Of a stretch of DNA of 64,000 nt, positions 22,463 through 33,953 are shown in pieces. Both the position numbers and the translations under genes were made by a program. Source of the DNA: Aspidapion aeneum (taxonomy: Eukaryota; Arthropoda; Insecta; Coleoptera; Brentidae); the NCBI GenBank assembly GCA_963576565.1, contig OY755038.1:200357013-200421012 (forward strand), written 5' to 3'. The notes under the pieces are model-generated. The model worked only from the letters and a program-made list of their open reading frames with translations. It was not told the DNA's origin and searched no databases. Position 1 is the first letter of the stretch. Each line of letters opens with the position of its first letter.

Positions 22463-22812
22463 AGTGGCGCACCCAGGAATGTGTCTTGGGGGAGGGGGGC
22501 CCGAGGCCTCTTGGGGGTCGACAGCTAACAAGGGCGCCTCTCAAAAATCGTGCGACAAAAAAAGGTCATCATGTGTGGGGGCCCCGACAGCTAAAAAGGG
22601 CGCCCCTCAAAAATCTTGTGACCAAAAAAAAAAGGTCATCACGTCTTTAGCGGGGACGCGACGAACTACGCCGCTGCTTGGGGGGCCCGAAGCCTCATGA
22701 TGTCAAATTTTAAGCTATTGTTTGTGTTTTATCATGAAATCTGTAGAAAATATGTAAAAAATCTAAGGCTTGAGGGGGCCCGGGCCCCGGCCCCCCCCTG
22801 GGTGCGCCCATG
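22463..22812. mobile_element. hAT-type MITE, family D copy 1
   Basis: Ends AGTGGCGCACCCAGG and CCTGGGTGCGCCCATG form imperfect terminal inverted repeats. Perfect 8-base duplication AAAAAATC flanks it (22455-22462 and 22813-22820). Internally two ~66-base units (gacagctaa(c/a)aagggcgcc...aaaaggtcatca) are repeated in tandem. No protein is encoded. Confidence 0.85.
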
Positions 22813-23027
22813 AAAAAATCGCTGCAATAGTGGCATAACTAAAAAAAATGTATGACAAACATTAATAGTGAGGGGAAATGAAACACGCAAAATGTCCTAC
22901 GAAGTTTTTGCTAATAACATGAATTATTGAGCAAAATTTTGTCTACTATATTCTGAAAACTGCATATTGATGCTCCATTAAAAAGTTGAAATTTTTTCTG
23001 TTTAGCCAATCTTGCCAATGACTCATA

Positions 23028-23259
23028 TAGAGTGGCAACTGGCGAGCTTTGCAAAATTGGTGTATGCATAAATTCGTCTAGTACATAATATTCAAAGACA
23101 AGTACTTTGATCTAATAGCATTTATATGATAGACCTGAACCTCGGAACTCGCACATACAACTAAATCGTACCAGTAGTCCCTGAATATTGTGTCCTAGAC
23201 GAATTTATTTCAGCGCCATCTGCCCCTTAATGTTGCAAAGCTCGCCGGTTGCCACTCTA
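23028..23259. mobile_element. MITE with TA duplication
   Basis: The inverted tips TAGAGTGGCAAC(t/c)GGCGAG and TTTGCAA continue for ~24 bases on each side, with a second inner match ATTCGTCTAG/CTAGACGAAT. TA is duplicated outside. Inserted in family A sequence. Size and duplication fit a Tc1/mariner-type MITE. Confidence 0.8.
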
Positions 23260-23474
23260 TAAAAGTCATATACTCATTGGTTTAGCGGTTTAGGAGCTAT
23301 GGTGTTACGGACAGAAAAAATATACACATACACACACACAGACAGATACCACGGCGATATTGCTAAGATAGGTCAAAATACACCCAAATAACACATTTTC
23401 GAAGTTATCAAAAAAAATCGTCGAAAATAATACCTTCTCTAGCCATTGCTACGCGGGCAAGGAAGGTAAAAAAG

Positions 23475-24250
23475 CAGGGCAGGGTCGGAATCAACGTCAA
23501 AATTATAGGTTGAACATATTGGTCCTCTATACTCTAGCGATGTTTATAGAGCACGCCTTGTTAATTCATTCGTTCATTTCGAAAAATAAAAATAGATTAT
23601 TTTTAGCTATACAGGGCGTGCGGACAAACGTGTTTGTTTATCATATTGCATGATGATTAATTTCCCTCACCGCTGACAATTTTAATTATAGGCAAGAAAA
23701 TAACATAACCAAAAAATTTTAATAGCAGTAACTTTGTTTGTTTGTTTGTCGCAAGTTTTGTCGCGTCTCTCTTTTGTAAAAATATGTCATACATATAGGG
23801 TCTCTAGGCCAACCATCACTTGGGGGGCCTTCGCAATTAACGAAACTAACTTTTGGCAGTTAATTAGTTAAAGTTTTGCCACTCGCGAATCGTATGGTTC
23901 TCTCTGGCTAAATTCTTTGCCAGTTTTCCTTAATGAATAGTATAAACCGCCATGTGCTGTACGAATTCTATCAAAGGTACAGTTTTACGGATGGCAACGT
24001 AGATGTTCACATTCGTATATACAGGGTATCCCAGAAAAAATTTACATGGGGATTTCGGAAATAGTAGGAGATATAATTTTGATTAAATGAAAAAGAAATT
24101 TCTACAAAATATCTAGCAAAACTTAAAATTAGTGTTTATGAAAAGTTGAAATATCTTCACTATCTTGTGAACACATTTGGTAGTTTTGTATAAGCAACTA
24201 TGGCCAATCGGTGTTAAGGAATTTTTTCAAAGCCCTCTAGTTTTTAGGTA
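23475..24250. other. Unassigned sequence
   Basis: A TACAGGGTATCCCAGAAAAA motif at 24012 resembles the tip of the ACAGGGTGTCCC elements (55.6 and 63.8 kb). No gene recognised. Confidence 0.4.
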
Positions 24251-24261
24251 ACCACAGCTAG

Positions 24262-24347
24262 AGTCCCTGTATGTTGACATATTTGGATATATAATATAAT
24301 ATTGGATAAGTGGATAATATATCCAAATATGTCAACATACAGGGACT
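24262..24347. repeat. Palindromic element K, copy 1
   Basis: AGTCCCTGTATGTTGACATA plus TTTGGATATAT on the left is mirrored exactly on the right, around a ~25-base AT spacer. The outer tip AGTCCCTGTATGT and the preceding flank (CCACAGCTAG) are shared with the palindrome at 32050. Confidence 0.9.
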
Positions 24348-25156
24348 AACCTCAGCCAACTTTGTTATTTGTTATGGCTGCCATATTGCATTTATATGCT
24401 ATCAAATAGAGCATAAAAACAGCTTTTAACTAAAAACTAAAACCCATTAGGAGAAGTATCTAGAAGGATTTTAATAATCTTTAACCGTACATTCTAGCCT
24501 AATTTTAGTTCTGTCTAGTGCAAAAGCAGTCGGAAAGATTCTTTGTCAAAATTTTACGTTCCGTTTGGTTTATTACCATACTTTACACACGTCGATTTTT
24601 AAATCTGACAGAATTAAATTTACAACATTTTTAAAGTAATAGTTGTTTAGCAATGTATTCATACTTGCCTGGGCAGATCAGTAGGCTGGTTGTTAGGTAG
24701 GCTGTGGTTGTAGCCAGCCCTAAGACTTTTGTTGGGCAAGTAATTACCTGACTGGTCTTTTTACTTTTCTTAAAGTATTACTATGTGTTATATACGCAAT
24801 ATAAAATATAAAGAACATAGTATAATTTTCTACAAAGGACTCTGGACTCGGCATCCAGGGGTCTCATTGTACTAAGGTGGACTGGAGTTTACGTACCCAA
24901 GTAACACAATGTGTTGCTCAACAGCTGCCCCAACATTGGGGCAACAAATATAGCTATCAATATTGCTTTTGCTGTCTGTTGCACCAATATTCTTGAAATA
25001 TTTTTAAAACATTGGGGCAGCTAAAAGTGGTTTGATATAAAAGCACAAGGGCAAATAATTTGTAGCAAAAAACAGCTTTCTTTGGTTTTTTTGAAAATGC
25101 ACTTTTCTGAGGAATTTAAAATAAAAATTGTAAGAAATCTGCTAGCAAGTTGTCTA

Positions 25157-25296
25157 ATGCCTCATTTACCCATCAATAAAGCAGAAATTTAGTGTTAGTT
25201 TTATGTCAATCTCTTTCTTTTCAGAAGGAGTATAAAAGAGGCATATAAAAAATTGGCACTAAATTTGTGCTTAATTGATGGACAAATGAGACACCA
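25157..25296. mobile_element. Small MITE nested in H
   Basis: CCTCATTTACCCATCAATAA...GCAGAAATTTAGTG is mirrored by CACTAAATTTGTGCTTAATT...GATGGACAAATGAGAC. About 140 bp with ~40-base arms. Confidence 0.7.
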
Positions 25297-25304
25297 CAGT
25301 GAAA

Positions 25305-25485
25305 ATGTATGTCACGTCACGTCGCATTACCGTCACCGTATGGTCAACGATACGTCAAATATTCTTACACTAAACTCTTTACAGTGCCGTTACGGTGTAG
25401 TATGAATGCGTCCATTGCTTTTAATGTAAGAATATTTGACGTGTCATTGCCGATGCGCTGAAGGTACGGTGACGTGTCCGTACGT
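25305..25485. mobile_element. Second small foldback MITE nested in H
   Basis: GTCACCGTATGG...ACGTCAAATATTCTTACA is mirrored by TGTAAGAATATTTGACGT...ACGGTGACGTG, with arms of ~60 bases containing short mismatches. Confidence 0.7.
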
Positions 25486-26779
25486 ATAGTAGAAATCGCG
25501 CCTGATTCGGACTTTGGCTAACACTCACCCCATGGGATTTTGTTGCGAAGGCAGAAAATCTGGCTTGAAGACCTCATAAAACGCCACACGCCATATAATA
25601 TAATTTTTGAGCTATTCAAGGGTTTTTGAAAAAATATTTTTGGGTTATTTTTTTTATTGGTGTAGTTCTTTCTGCAATGAAATTTAGACACATTGTAGTA
25701 ACCTGGACTAAATTGTGACGTTATTTGAATGAAACCAAACACGTTAGAGTAAAAAATCGAAAAGTGAAGCACTCTTTAGAAACAATGGTAAATGTAAATT
25801 CGCAGATGCGAATTTTCGAGTGCGCATGGGTGTGATTTGTCAGGTAGATACACAGCTGCTGTGTGGGTTGACGCCATATTTGTTGTTTGTTTACATTTTC
25901 CGGTGTTGTGCATTTGCCGTGTAAAATTATGTATTTTTTCTGTGAAAAATGGGAATTAATTCACGTGAAACAGGTTCGGATTTTGGTAAAATGTCCGCAA
26001 GATGTAAGGGGGGCCATTCAATAGGTAAGTACTTGTATTTTTCTTTATAATTTGTTGATAAAAATAGGACTGTTTTATAGATGCGAGTAAATACTCCTCA
26101 TGGTGTCCACAATAAATCTGCACAATTAATTTTCCAAAAACTTGAATTTTAATCCACAATTTGATGAATTTTTACCCAATCAACTAGTTTTTAGAAAAAA
26201 AATAATAGACATAACCTTAAATTTTTGACAATTGTCAAATAATGTAGTTATGTAACGGAGTATGTCTACCCGAAAAAGGAACAATAAGAATTAAATGGGG
26301 GTCCTGGCTTCAAGCATCGCGTGTGAGAATGCAAGGGTATGCCCCATATTTATGCCCTATATTTGCTCAGAACTTTCACCCAAAATTTTCTTATTTTGTT
26401 CACGTTTTTAACCAATATGGCCGATCTGTCGCCAACATTATTGGAAGAATCTTCCTTTTGTGTACAGTGTACGTTAATATTTTAGCAACTTTATCAGCTA
26501 TATTTCACTAAAACTTTCTAAAAGGGCAGTTATTTATCAGCAATCAGATTTTAGTTTATTTTATGAATAATTTATGTTTTTGAAGGCAGTCAAATTTGAC
26601 ATTTTAATTAAAATGGCTAATTCGCCCTACAAATCATTGGTTGCCCTAATATTTTTACAGCAAAAAATACCGATTGAATACAGCCGTGCCGGTTACCAGC
26701 AAAAACGGTGTTGCCTCAAAGTTTTTATAGCAAAACTAAGCTGTTAAAACTACATTGGCATTGTGTGTTATTTGGCAAT

Positions 26780-27570
26780 ATTTGCAACAATTCAAGGAAA
26801 CGCGTAGTTTCATTGCCCACTGTATTGCACAGGTTACCTAAAATTTGAAAAGTCATTGAACCTGACTGGCCAACTGCAATCAGATTAAAAAATCTACGTC
26901 ACCGGGTTGCCTTAAACCATTTGTTTTATGGAAACCCGATGACGCAGCTACAATCGTCCAGTTAAGTTCACATGACTGATCAAATTCTGTAGGCAACCTG
27001 TGTACAAGAATAAAGAACACGAATCACCTAACACTATATTCTGCAGACCGTCAGTTATCGGCACAGCACTCTTAAGAAAGGCCTAGTAGCAAGCTGAAGC
27101 GGTTATTTTTGACAACGTCTTCAAATTGTCGTCTTTATGAAATTTAAAAGACACAGCCATAATTACGTCAGTAATTTGACGTATTTGAGAAAACGTAACA
27201 GCAATGACGTCTTTATGATTTTTGCCCAAAAAGCCATCTGAATGTGGAAAATTATCTGCTGTTGAGAACACTGAAAGGAAGTTAGATCTCGAATATCTTT
27301 GCACTTGGAACGAATGCAGATCATAGATAGAACAAAAACCTTATCTGGAACATTCCAACTTTAAAGTGGATCGTCCATCTCTTCCTCAAAGAAGCCTTGA
27401 AGATTTGTTTAAATAAAATTTAAATTACACAACGAAAAGGAGTAAAAAAAGTAACACTTCACAGACATTACTTCTTGGTAGAAGTGGTCACCTAAATGTA
27501 CACTTTTCGACGTACAAAACCCCTTGCTACTTACAGAAGTATTAGAAAAACACTAAAGAACTCCAGGCAG
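26780..27570. other. Unassigned sequence
   Basis: No recognised gene or repeat. Confidence 0.4.
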
Positions 27571-28782
27571 CCTGATCCCAACTAACATTTATAGTAGCGG
27601 CTACATGTTCTAAAGGCTTTGCTACTTTCTTATAGTAGAAATGTGGTGATCCCAACCAAAATTTGTTACTTTTTAGTTCTAACAACTATTTAGTATCAGG
27701 AAATAGTAGATGTTTCGTAAAAACGACCCTCTAAACTACTTCATAGGACTGTTTCTTGATAGTCGATTCTGATAGTCTTCTCTACCACAATAGGACGTTG
27801 CTAAAGTTTTACTTTCTTTTTAGTCGTTATTTCGTAGTCGCCCTGACTTTTATATCCTACTTAATTACCACTAGAAAGTTAAGCTTCATTGGAGTCCCAA
27901 ACAAGTGTATCCGACAACTACATTATAACTTTAATTTTTACCACAAAAGTTTGTGTCATCATAGTAACATCTGATGTAACAATGTAGACAAAATAACTTT
28001 TTGGATCAACTTTAAAGCCGCAACTACTTTCAAGTAACCTATTCGACTATCAGGGAATATAGTTTGGGACGCCATGTTTTTATGTAAGAAAGAAAATTTA
28101 ATATTTTTGTTGTCGTTTTATGAGCTCATATTAAAGAGCCATACTATTTTATAAACAAATTAGTTGAAGCTTACCAAAAATGCTCTTCTTAAGCACCATT
28201 TGTTGGAGTTAACTGTCGATTATGAAAACATAACCTCCAAAATCACAACACAAAAATTCCATCAGCTACCAGAAAACGGCTCAATTTTACGGGCGCACCG
28301 GTTTTTTGCAATATATATAATGCATGTTATACAAAAAACTTTGCGTCGCACTCGAATTTTGATCCTCTGCTCGTAAATTCTCACACTTTTGGATAACATA
28401 GTTCATATTATAACCATAACCAAACAAAAAAACTAAGCGAGTCTGTTTACTGTTGTGTCCACCATATTGTGTAACAATTCTACCAAAAAGAAACGATTAT
28501 ATTATTTGCAACTACATCGCAACTTTTATGCCATTACGGAAAAAAAACAGCCTCTACGACGTAGTAGATACCTGGCTACGACGTAGTAGTGTAGTTGTTA
28601 CTACAGTGACTTTAAACACTTGGCCAAGTAGTTATAACCAGAAATTGGTTCCCCACTTAGGGAATTATAACGTCGCTGTATGGTATACTGAGACGTAGCG
28701 GGAGTACGTTGCGGTTACTTTTAAGAAATTCTTTCTAGTTGGGGTTTCGTCGTTACAACTTTAATTGTTTGTTGGGATCAGG
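27571..28782. mobile_element. Element J, 1.2-kb terminal-inverted-repeat element
   Basis: Left tip CCTGATCCCAACTAACA, right tip (complemented) CCTGATCCCAACAAACA, 16 of 17 matching. The interior has frequent GTAGT/ACTAC motifs in both orientations near the ends. No transposase recognised; a convincing target duplication was not found. Confidence 0.7.
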
Positions 28783-28865
28783 GAACTGTTATTTTTCAGA
28801 AACTGATTAAGTTGTTCTTTTTTGCGAGTAAGGGGCGGCACACCGCAATTCGTTCACTGAAAGAA

Positions 28866-29021
28866 CAGTGCCGTAACTAGGGGGTGCGACCGTTGCCCCT
28901 GCACAGGGCGCGATCGCCAGGGGGCATCGTGAGGCGCCTTCTGAGTCAATTTTTGTAGAGAAGGGGGGGGCGCCAAACTCTAGTCTAGCACCGGGCGCCC
29001 ATCACCCTAGTTACGGCGCTG
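28866..29021. mobile_element. hAT-like MITE, 156 bp
   Basis: Inverted tips CAGTGCCGTAACTAGGG and, complemented, CAGCGCCGTAACTAGGG. A G-rich interior follows. Flanks TGAAAGAA and GGAAGACT are similar but not identical, so the duplication is uncertain. Confidence 0.7.
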
Positions 29022-29935
29022 GGAAGACTTTTCTTTTGCTTGGAATAAAAAAAGGAACAGTTTGGTAACCTGCTCACTTTACAGGATAAGGTATAGAAAG
29101 TACTGACCAAGTCAACTATCTGGATGTATTAAGTTTAATACAAAATGCACAACCCTCTCAAAGAGTCGGAACATGAGGATGAGACGAAGCGGAACAGTGA
29201 AAATTAAAGGGAATTGGTTTGTGAAAATAAGAACATTTTTCAGTCGGAACTAAACTATTCTGGCCTGTACTTACGCAACCTTTTGGGTCAATTCAAATAA
29301 CAAAAAATTTGACAGCTATTGTTACCAAGAATAACGGTAACATTCAGGCAAAAAAGATAGATTTTGGAACACTAAAGCTGCCGTGCATAAGCTATAATGC
29401 CGTTAACCAACATTTGGAAAATTTTGATTTTTTGGTGCTGTCTCAATCACAACCTTATTTTATATCAATTTTTATAAGCAAATCTTCTTTAGCTTTTATG
29501 GCTTTGAAGAAATAAAAAACTTACAGTTATCAAGGAGCATCATTTGTTTAGTATTTTCAGGGTTTTTTAATCAAAATTAGGAAAATTTTATAGGTAGTTA
29601 ACGGCATTCTAGCTTACGGACGGCAGAAAGATGAGCTTAACACAAACGTTAATTTAGTAGTTTCACACTCCTTCAACTTTTTGTTTATTTATATTTGTTT
29701 ATTTATTTTTATTGGATTTATGGCTTTTTACAAACCAAACAACCAAATTTTAGAAAAAAATTCGACTGCATTAAAAAAAAAACAATACCAAACTAACGTT
29801 AAAAAATAACGGTAACATTAAAGCACGGCCATCGTAAGTACCGGGCGCCGTTATCGTATATAACAAAAAGGAGCGATAACCTGCTAATGCGCAGACTCAG
29901 TAATAATAATAATGGTAACAAAGTGTAAAATACGC
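29022..29935. other. Unassigned AT-rich sequence
   Basis: No recognised gene. The 68-codon frame at 29309 has no domain. Confidence 0.4.
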
Positions 29936-30115
29936 GACCCAAAATGTCCCTATTGGGACCCTTAAATTACGTAACAGTCTAGGGGGAGGGGGGTTTTGGC
30001 CTTGCGTTACACTCAATTTGTTTAACGTGCTTTTTCTTGAAAATGCGTTACGAGAGGGGTGTCGAAAATTGAATAAATTTTTGCGTTACGTTATCTCTAA
30101 TCTACAGCAAAATAA
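29935..30115 (+). repeat. Dispersed repeat L, copy 1
   Basis: Segments AAATTACGTAAC, TTTTGGCCTTGCGTTACACT and GCGTTACG near the right end recur in reverse at 51240-51400. The two ends are loosely inverted around a C/G-rich patch. Confidence 0.7.
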
Positions 30116-30945
30116 CTGTTGTTTCTACTGATTTTGTTGAGGAATATTACGACGTAACTGACATAATAACTAAACACGTTTATTAAGTTTTCAGGGCGGC
30201 ACCCATTTTATTAGAATGCCATTTGTCATCTAAATTGTAGTACAGATTGTTCAAACATTCTTTACATCTCGTATCTAGCATGCATAAATATGAATGTAAA
30301 TAAAACAAAAAACTAATTTATAGCCGCTGAGAAGAAACGTTTTGTCGTTGGTGGGATGTCTCAATTACTCATTTTTAATGCACCGACGAAGATAATTGGA
30401 TGGTTTTTATTACAATAGTTGTTCTTCCTATCGATGGTATTCCTACATTGTATAATGTAGATCTATCTTTTGCGCCCACGGTATTTCATTGGAAGTAAAA
30501 TAGGTACCTATTTTATAAATCTACGGACTAAAGTTCTACGTATTTCTTTTTTTTTCATCGGCTTAGGATCTGTTGAGCTTTTGGACGATGGGGTATTAGA
30601 TTGTATTTACTCTGATTTTTCTCAACTTTTGTGCTTCAACGTCGCGTTGCTTGACCACTTCTTGTTTAGTTTGAATCTGGTGAAATAGGTCTTAGTAAAG
30701 TAGAAAAAATAAAGGAACTTTACGAATTTGGTTGGACCATAAACTTTAATTTGAACATCTTATCAATCAATCGCCCAAAGAGCTTATCATTTAAAAACCC
30801 TAATTTTATAATCTTTGTGCATAATTCCTGGGTCCGAGGTATTTTAGAAAACTGTAGAACAGTGTTTGACCAATATATATATGAAGTACATTAGAACAAT
30901 TAAAATAATTCAAATTAGATTTCTCAACCACTTAAACTACAGATT
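30116..30945. other. Unassigned sequence
   Basis: No recognised gene or repeat. Confidence 0.4.
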
Positions 30946-30948
30946 ATA

Positions 30949-31206
30949 TAGTCCAAATTATACGCATTTGTAATGACGTCATTTTTGTTTATCTTTGTTT
31001 AGTATATTATAAACAGCGGTGACAATAAACTTTTTTTAAAAAGTGGTGTCTATGATTAATTCATTTTTTAAATAGGTAAATGGTTATGTGAAGTATCCGT
31101 CACTGTCAATCAAAAACAATAACAAATATTGATTGGCAAAAATATCTACGCCATACGTTTTTTTCAAGCCTGGTGACGTCATTACAAATGCGTATAATTT
31201 AGACTA
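30949..31206. mobile_element. MITE with ~35-bp terminal inverted repeats and TA duplication
   Basis: Tip TAGTCCAAATTATACGCATT followed by TGTAATGACGTCA is mirrored at the right end with one mismatch. TA occurs outside both ends (30947-30948 and 31207-31208). 258 bp. Probably a Tc1/mariner-type MITE. Confidence 0.85.
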
Positions 31207-31329
31207 TACAGCCTACATGCTTTAGGCATATAAATAAAATACTCGGCAGCTCTTTTTCTTTTTTTTTTTGAATGGACTGCGTGGAAGAGCGCTGCCTCAC
31301 TTTTTTTCCAGAATAAATATAATAATCTA

Positions 31330-31985
31330 AAAATCTAAAACAGGACAAAAAATTAAAAATCGGAGCGGTTGGTCACCTTATTACATATTAACCGATAAAA
31401 AACCATGAGCGTTCTACGCCGCCGATTCTGGGCGTGCCCAGCGTACAGACAATCATTGTTGAAGCGATTTTTGATTTTCTTTCGCCTGTTACTCGATATG
31501 CCGCAGGGTGAAGGCGTCCGTTGGTTGTCATGACAACGTCGCATGCTTTGGCAGGGCAAAGAATCAGGAGTTGATTATTGAAATAGTTTCCGGTTACCAC
31601 CGCATTGTTTACATTCGGTTCTGATTCTAATTTATTTTAATTATTTTGCACAATGTTGCATGTGTACGAAGCAGTGTGTGTTTGACTGGAAAACCCGTTT
31701 TCTAGGTGGAACGACGATGACAAAAAATACTTTTTGAACAATGAAAAGCCGTCCCCTATATTGAACGTAAATAAACCGGCTAAGGTTAAAGACAAAGTGT
31801 ACATTCGATATTTTAAAGAATCGTGGTACAAAGATTTAAAGGATAAACAAATTTGGCTCCCATACAAACAGTAAAATTTACAATCATTAGCATATATTTT
31901 GAATTTTTATATGTGTGTATAAAAAATGGGGGGAGGGAAATCCTACGTTACCTATTGACAAAATCATGAGCCGCCACTGGAGCTA
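31330..31985. mobile_element. Family E hAT-related element, copy 1
   Basis: The right tip is gagCCGCCACTG, a common hAT terminus. Bases 31330-31620 match in reverse the segment 55255-55600 (tgccctgccaaagcatgcga, tgtcatgacaacgt, ataaggtgac). The left tip was not located. Confidence 0.65.
31690..31873 (+). pseudogene. Possible hAT N-terminal (TTF-type finger) remnant
   Basis: The plus strand reads NDDDKKYFLNNEKPSPILNV, then KVKDKVYIRYFKESWYKDLK, then WLPYKQ and a stop. R-x-F-x-x-S-W-Y-x-x-x-x-W-L-x-Y resembles the region that precedes the TTF-type zinc finger in hAT transposases. The finger cysteines themselves are missing, so the call is tentative. Confidence 0.35.
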
Positions 31986-32049
31986 GTAACATCCGTGGGT
32001 GAATGTATGTACGCCGCTACGACGAAGTATGCTGTATTGGTAGTCACAC

Positions 32050-32109
32050 CTAGAGTCCCTGTATGTGACAGATATTGGCGGCAATATCTGTCACATACAG
32101 GGACTCTAG
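32050..32109. repeat. Palindromic element K, copy 2 (60 bp, perfect)
   Basis: A perfect inverted repeat with 28-base arms beginning CTAGAGTCCCTGTATGTGAC around a 4-base GCGG loop. It shares the AGTCCCTGTATGT tip and left flank with copy 1 at 24262, but the inner arms differ. Confidence 0.95.
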
Positions 32110-33253
32110 TCAAACCAAGATAAAGTATTCAAGACGCCAAAAACGTGACATCTTAAAGACATCACAAGCAAATAATGCTAAACGGCTGTGAGCTAAGGTA
32201 TCCATTCATTGGAAATTTTATTGTACGGCACAAACTGTGAAACCCTCCCTATGATTTTCGGTTGGAAACTTAACTTCGGAAAACCTTTGCACGCTGAACT
32301 CAATGCATATTATGTGCAACTTCAACACAGAGAGGGTATCATGTATGTAAATAATGCCGAAACACTAACGACCAGAGAGAATATCCGTTTCCAACAACAT
32401 TTATCCCTGTAACCACCAATGGCGGCACGTCAGATGGGGGAGAAGGCTGGTACCTTTATTTTTATGGACCGGGAATAATTTTTTCCGCTTGTAGCCTTCA
32501 ATTCATACACACTTTAAAATTCACCATTTGTCTGTTATGGCACGAAAGTTCCAAAACACTGTTTCCGCTTACGCAAAATTGAGTTGTGCATATATTGTGA
32601 AACCCTCCCTATGATTTTCGGTTGAAAACTTAACTTCGGAAAACCTTTGCACGCTGAACTGAATGCGTATTATATGCAACTTCATCACGGAGAGAGTATC
32701 ATGTATGTAAATAATGCCGAAACACTAACGACCGATAGAATGCCTTTGATCCAGCTTTACAAAATTAATTAAGCTTTAATTAACGCTGTTTTCAAGTCGT
32801 AGGATTTTATACATATCCGTTTCCTCAAAAGTAGGTAATACACGGCAACAATGATTATCCCTGTAACCACCAGTGGCGGCACCTCAAATGGGGGAGAAGG
32901 CCGGTACCTTTATTTTTGTGGACCGGGAATAATATTTTCTGCTTGTAGCCTTTAATTCTATACTTAATTGGGAATTATACATACTTAAAAATTCACAATT
33001 TAGATGTTATGGTACGAAACTGGAACATTGTTTCCGCTTACTCAAAATTGGGTTGTGCTTATATTGTGAAACCTTTTCTACGTATTTCGGTTGTAAACTT
33101 AACTTTGCAAAACCTGAACTCAAGGCACATTATGTACAACTTCATCACGGAGAGATCTTATATGAGAGAATGCTTTTGATCCAGTTTTACATAATTTATT
33201 AAGTTTTAATTAACGCTGTTTTCGTAAGATTTTATACGTATCCGTTTCCATAA

Positions 33254-33289
<36 letters not shown>
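33254..33289. repeat. (GTAA)n microsatellite grown from a satellite motif
   Basis: Eight to nine GTAA units occupy the place where other monomers have AAAAGTAAGTAATATACGGC. Confidence 0.9.
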
Positions 33290-33473
33290 GGCGTTTGGAT
33301 AAAAAGGAGGCTGGTCGCTTTATTTTTTTCGACCGAGAGTAATTTTTTTCGGTTTATAGCGTTCAATTCTATATTTATTTAAGAGAAATACTAATTTTAA
33401 AATTGACCTTTTATCTGTTATGCGACGAAACTTTCATAACATTTTTTCGCGTAAGCAAAATGGAGTGGTGCTA

Positions 33474-33953
33474 ATATTAGATAGTTTAAGTTGTGCTACG
33501 TATTTTTACGTAAGCATGAGATTTGACAGATACGCAAGCGCACTTCGTCACACCGTCGTCAAGGTCACGTTAGGAGCTTACGTATTTACGTTACCTTACG
33601 GCAGTCTGCGGGCACCTTAACGTTACCAAAGAATAGAATTGGTTGATTGACCGATCGAAAAATGAGGCCTAGACTCAGAGTAATTATTATTACTCTAAGG
33701 GCCTAGACGATAATTTCCGCATCCAGTACAAACGATTCTTTGCAAATATATTCCTACTGTAGTTGAAAAGACAAAAAACAAAATAGTAACATCAAAAAAA
33801 CACAGTGCGGCATTCCATATTCTCTGCTATTAGTAGACTTGTCATGGTCACGTAAAAACATTCAACTTAAACTCAAATTTGGAACAAAACGTAGAGCGCT
33901 TAACGTGCAGTTTTACGTAAAAATACGTAGCACAACTTAAACTATCTATTGTA
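33474..33953. mobile_element. Long-arm MITE inserted in a satellite monomer
   Basis: AGATAGTTTAAGTTGTGCTA then CGTATTTTTACGTAA at the left is mirrored at the right end (CAACTTAAACTATCT). Compared with intact monomers (gtgcTTATATTGTGAAACC), the insertion duplicated ATT. About 480 bp, no coding. Confidence 0.8.

Larger units (their letters stand above)
21948..23473 (-). mobile_element. Family A element, fragmented by later insertions
   Basis: The left piece (21948-22010, atggatcaatgacggatctg...ttcatgatat) and right piece (22880-23473, with a CA microsatellite at 23328-23342 and the end ccattgctacgcgggcaagg) belong to family A. Between them lie a GCAATAGTGGCACAACT-rich insertion, the D1 hAT MITE and, further right, a 232-bp MITE at 23028. 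Confidence 0.8.
24893..26776 (+). mobile_element. Family H terminal-inverted-repeat element, copy 1
   Basis: Begins CCCAAGTAACACAATGTG and ends CATTGTGTGTTATTTGGC, an imperfect inverted pair. The subterminal sequence is rich in ACATTGGGGCA motifs. The interior shares long blocks with 6.14-6.59 kb and with the reverse copy at 50.41-52.35 kb, including a GTAAGTAC splice-donor-like site at ~26024. Two smaller MITEs are nested at 25157 and 25305. No transposase is legible, so it is either non-autonomous or too decayed to read. Confidence 0.7.

Noticed and set aside
32050..32109. miRNA precursor (perfect hairpin)
   Set aside because: The stem is perfectly matched to a 4-base loop with no bulges, and its tip recurs in another palindrome, so a repeat element fits better.
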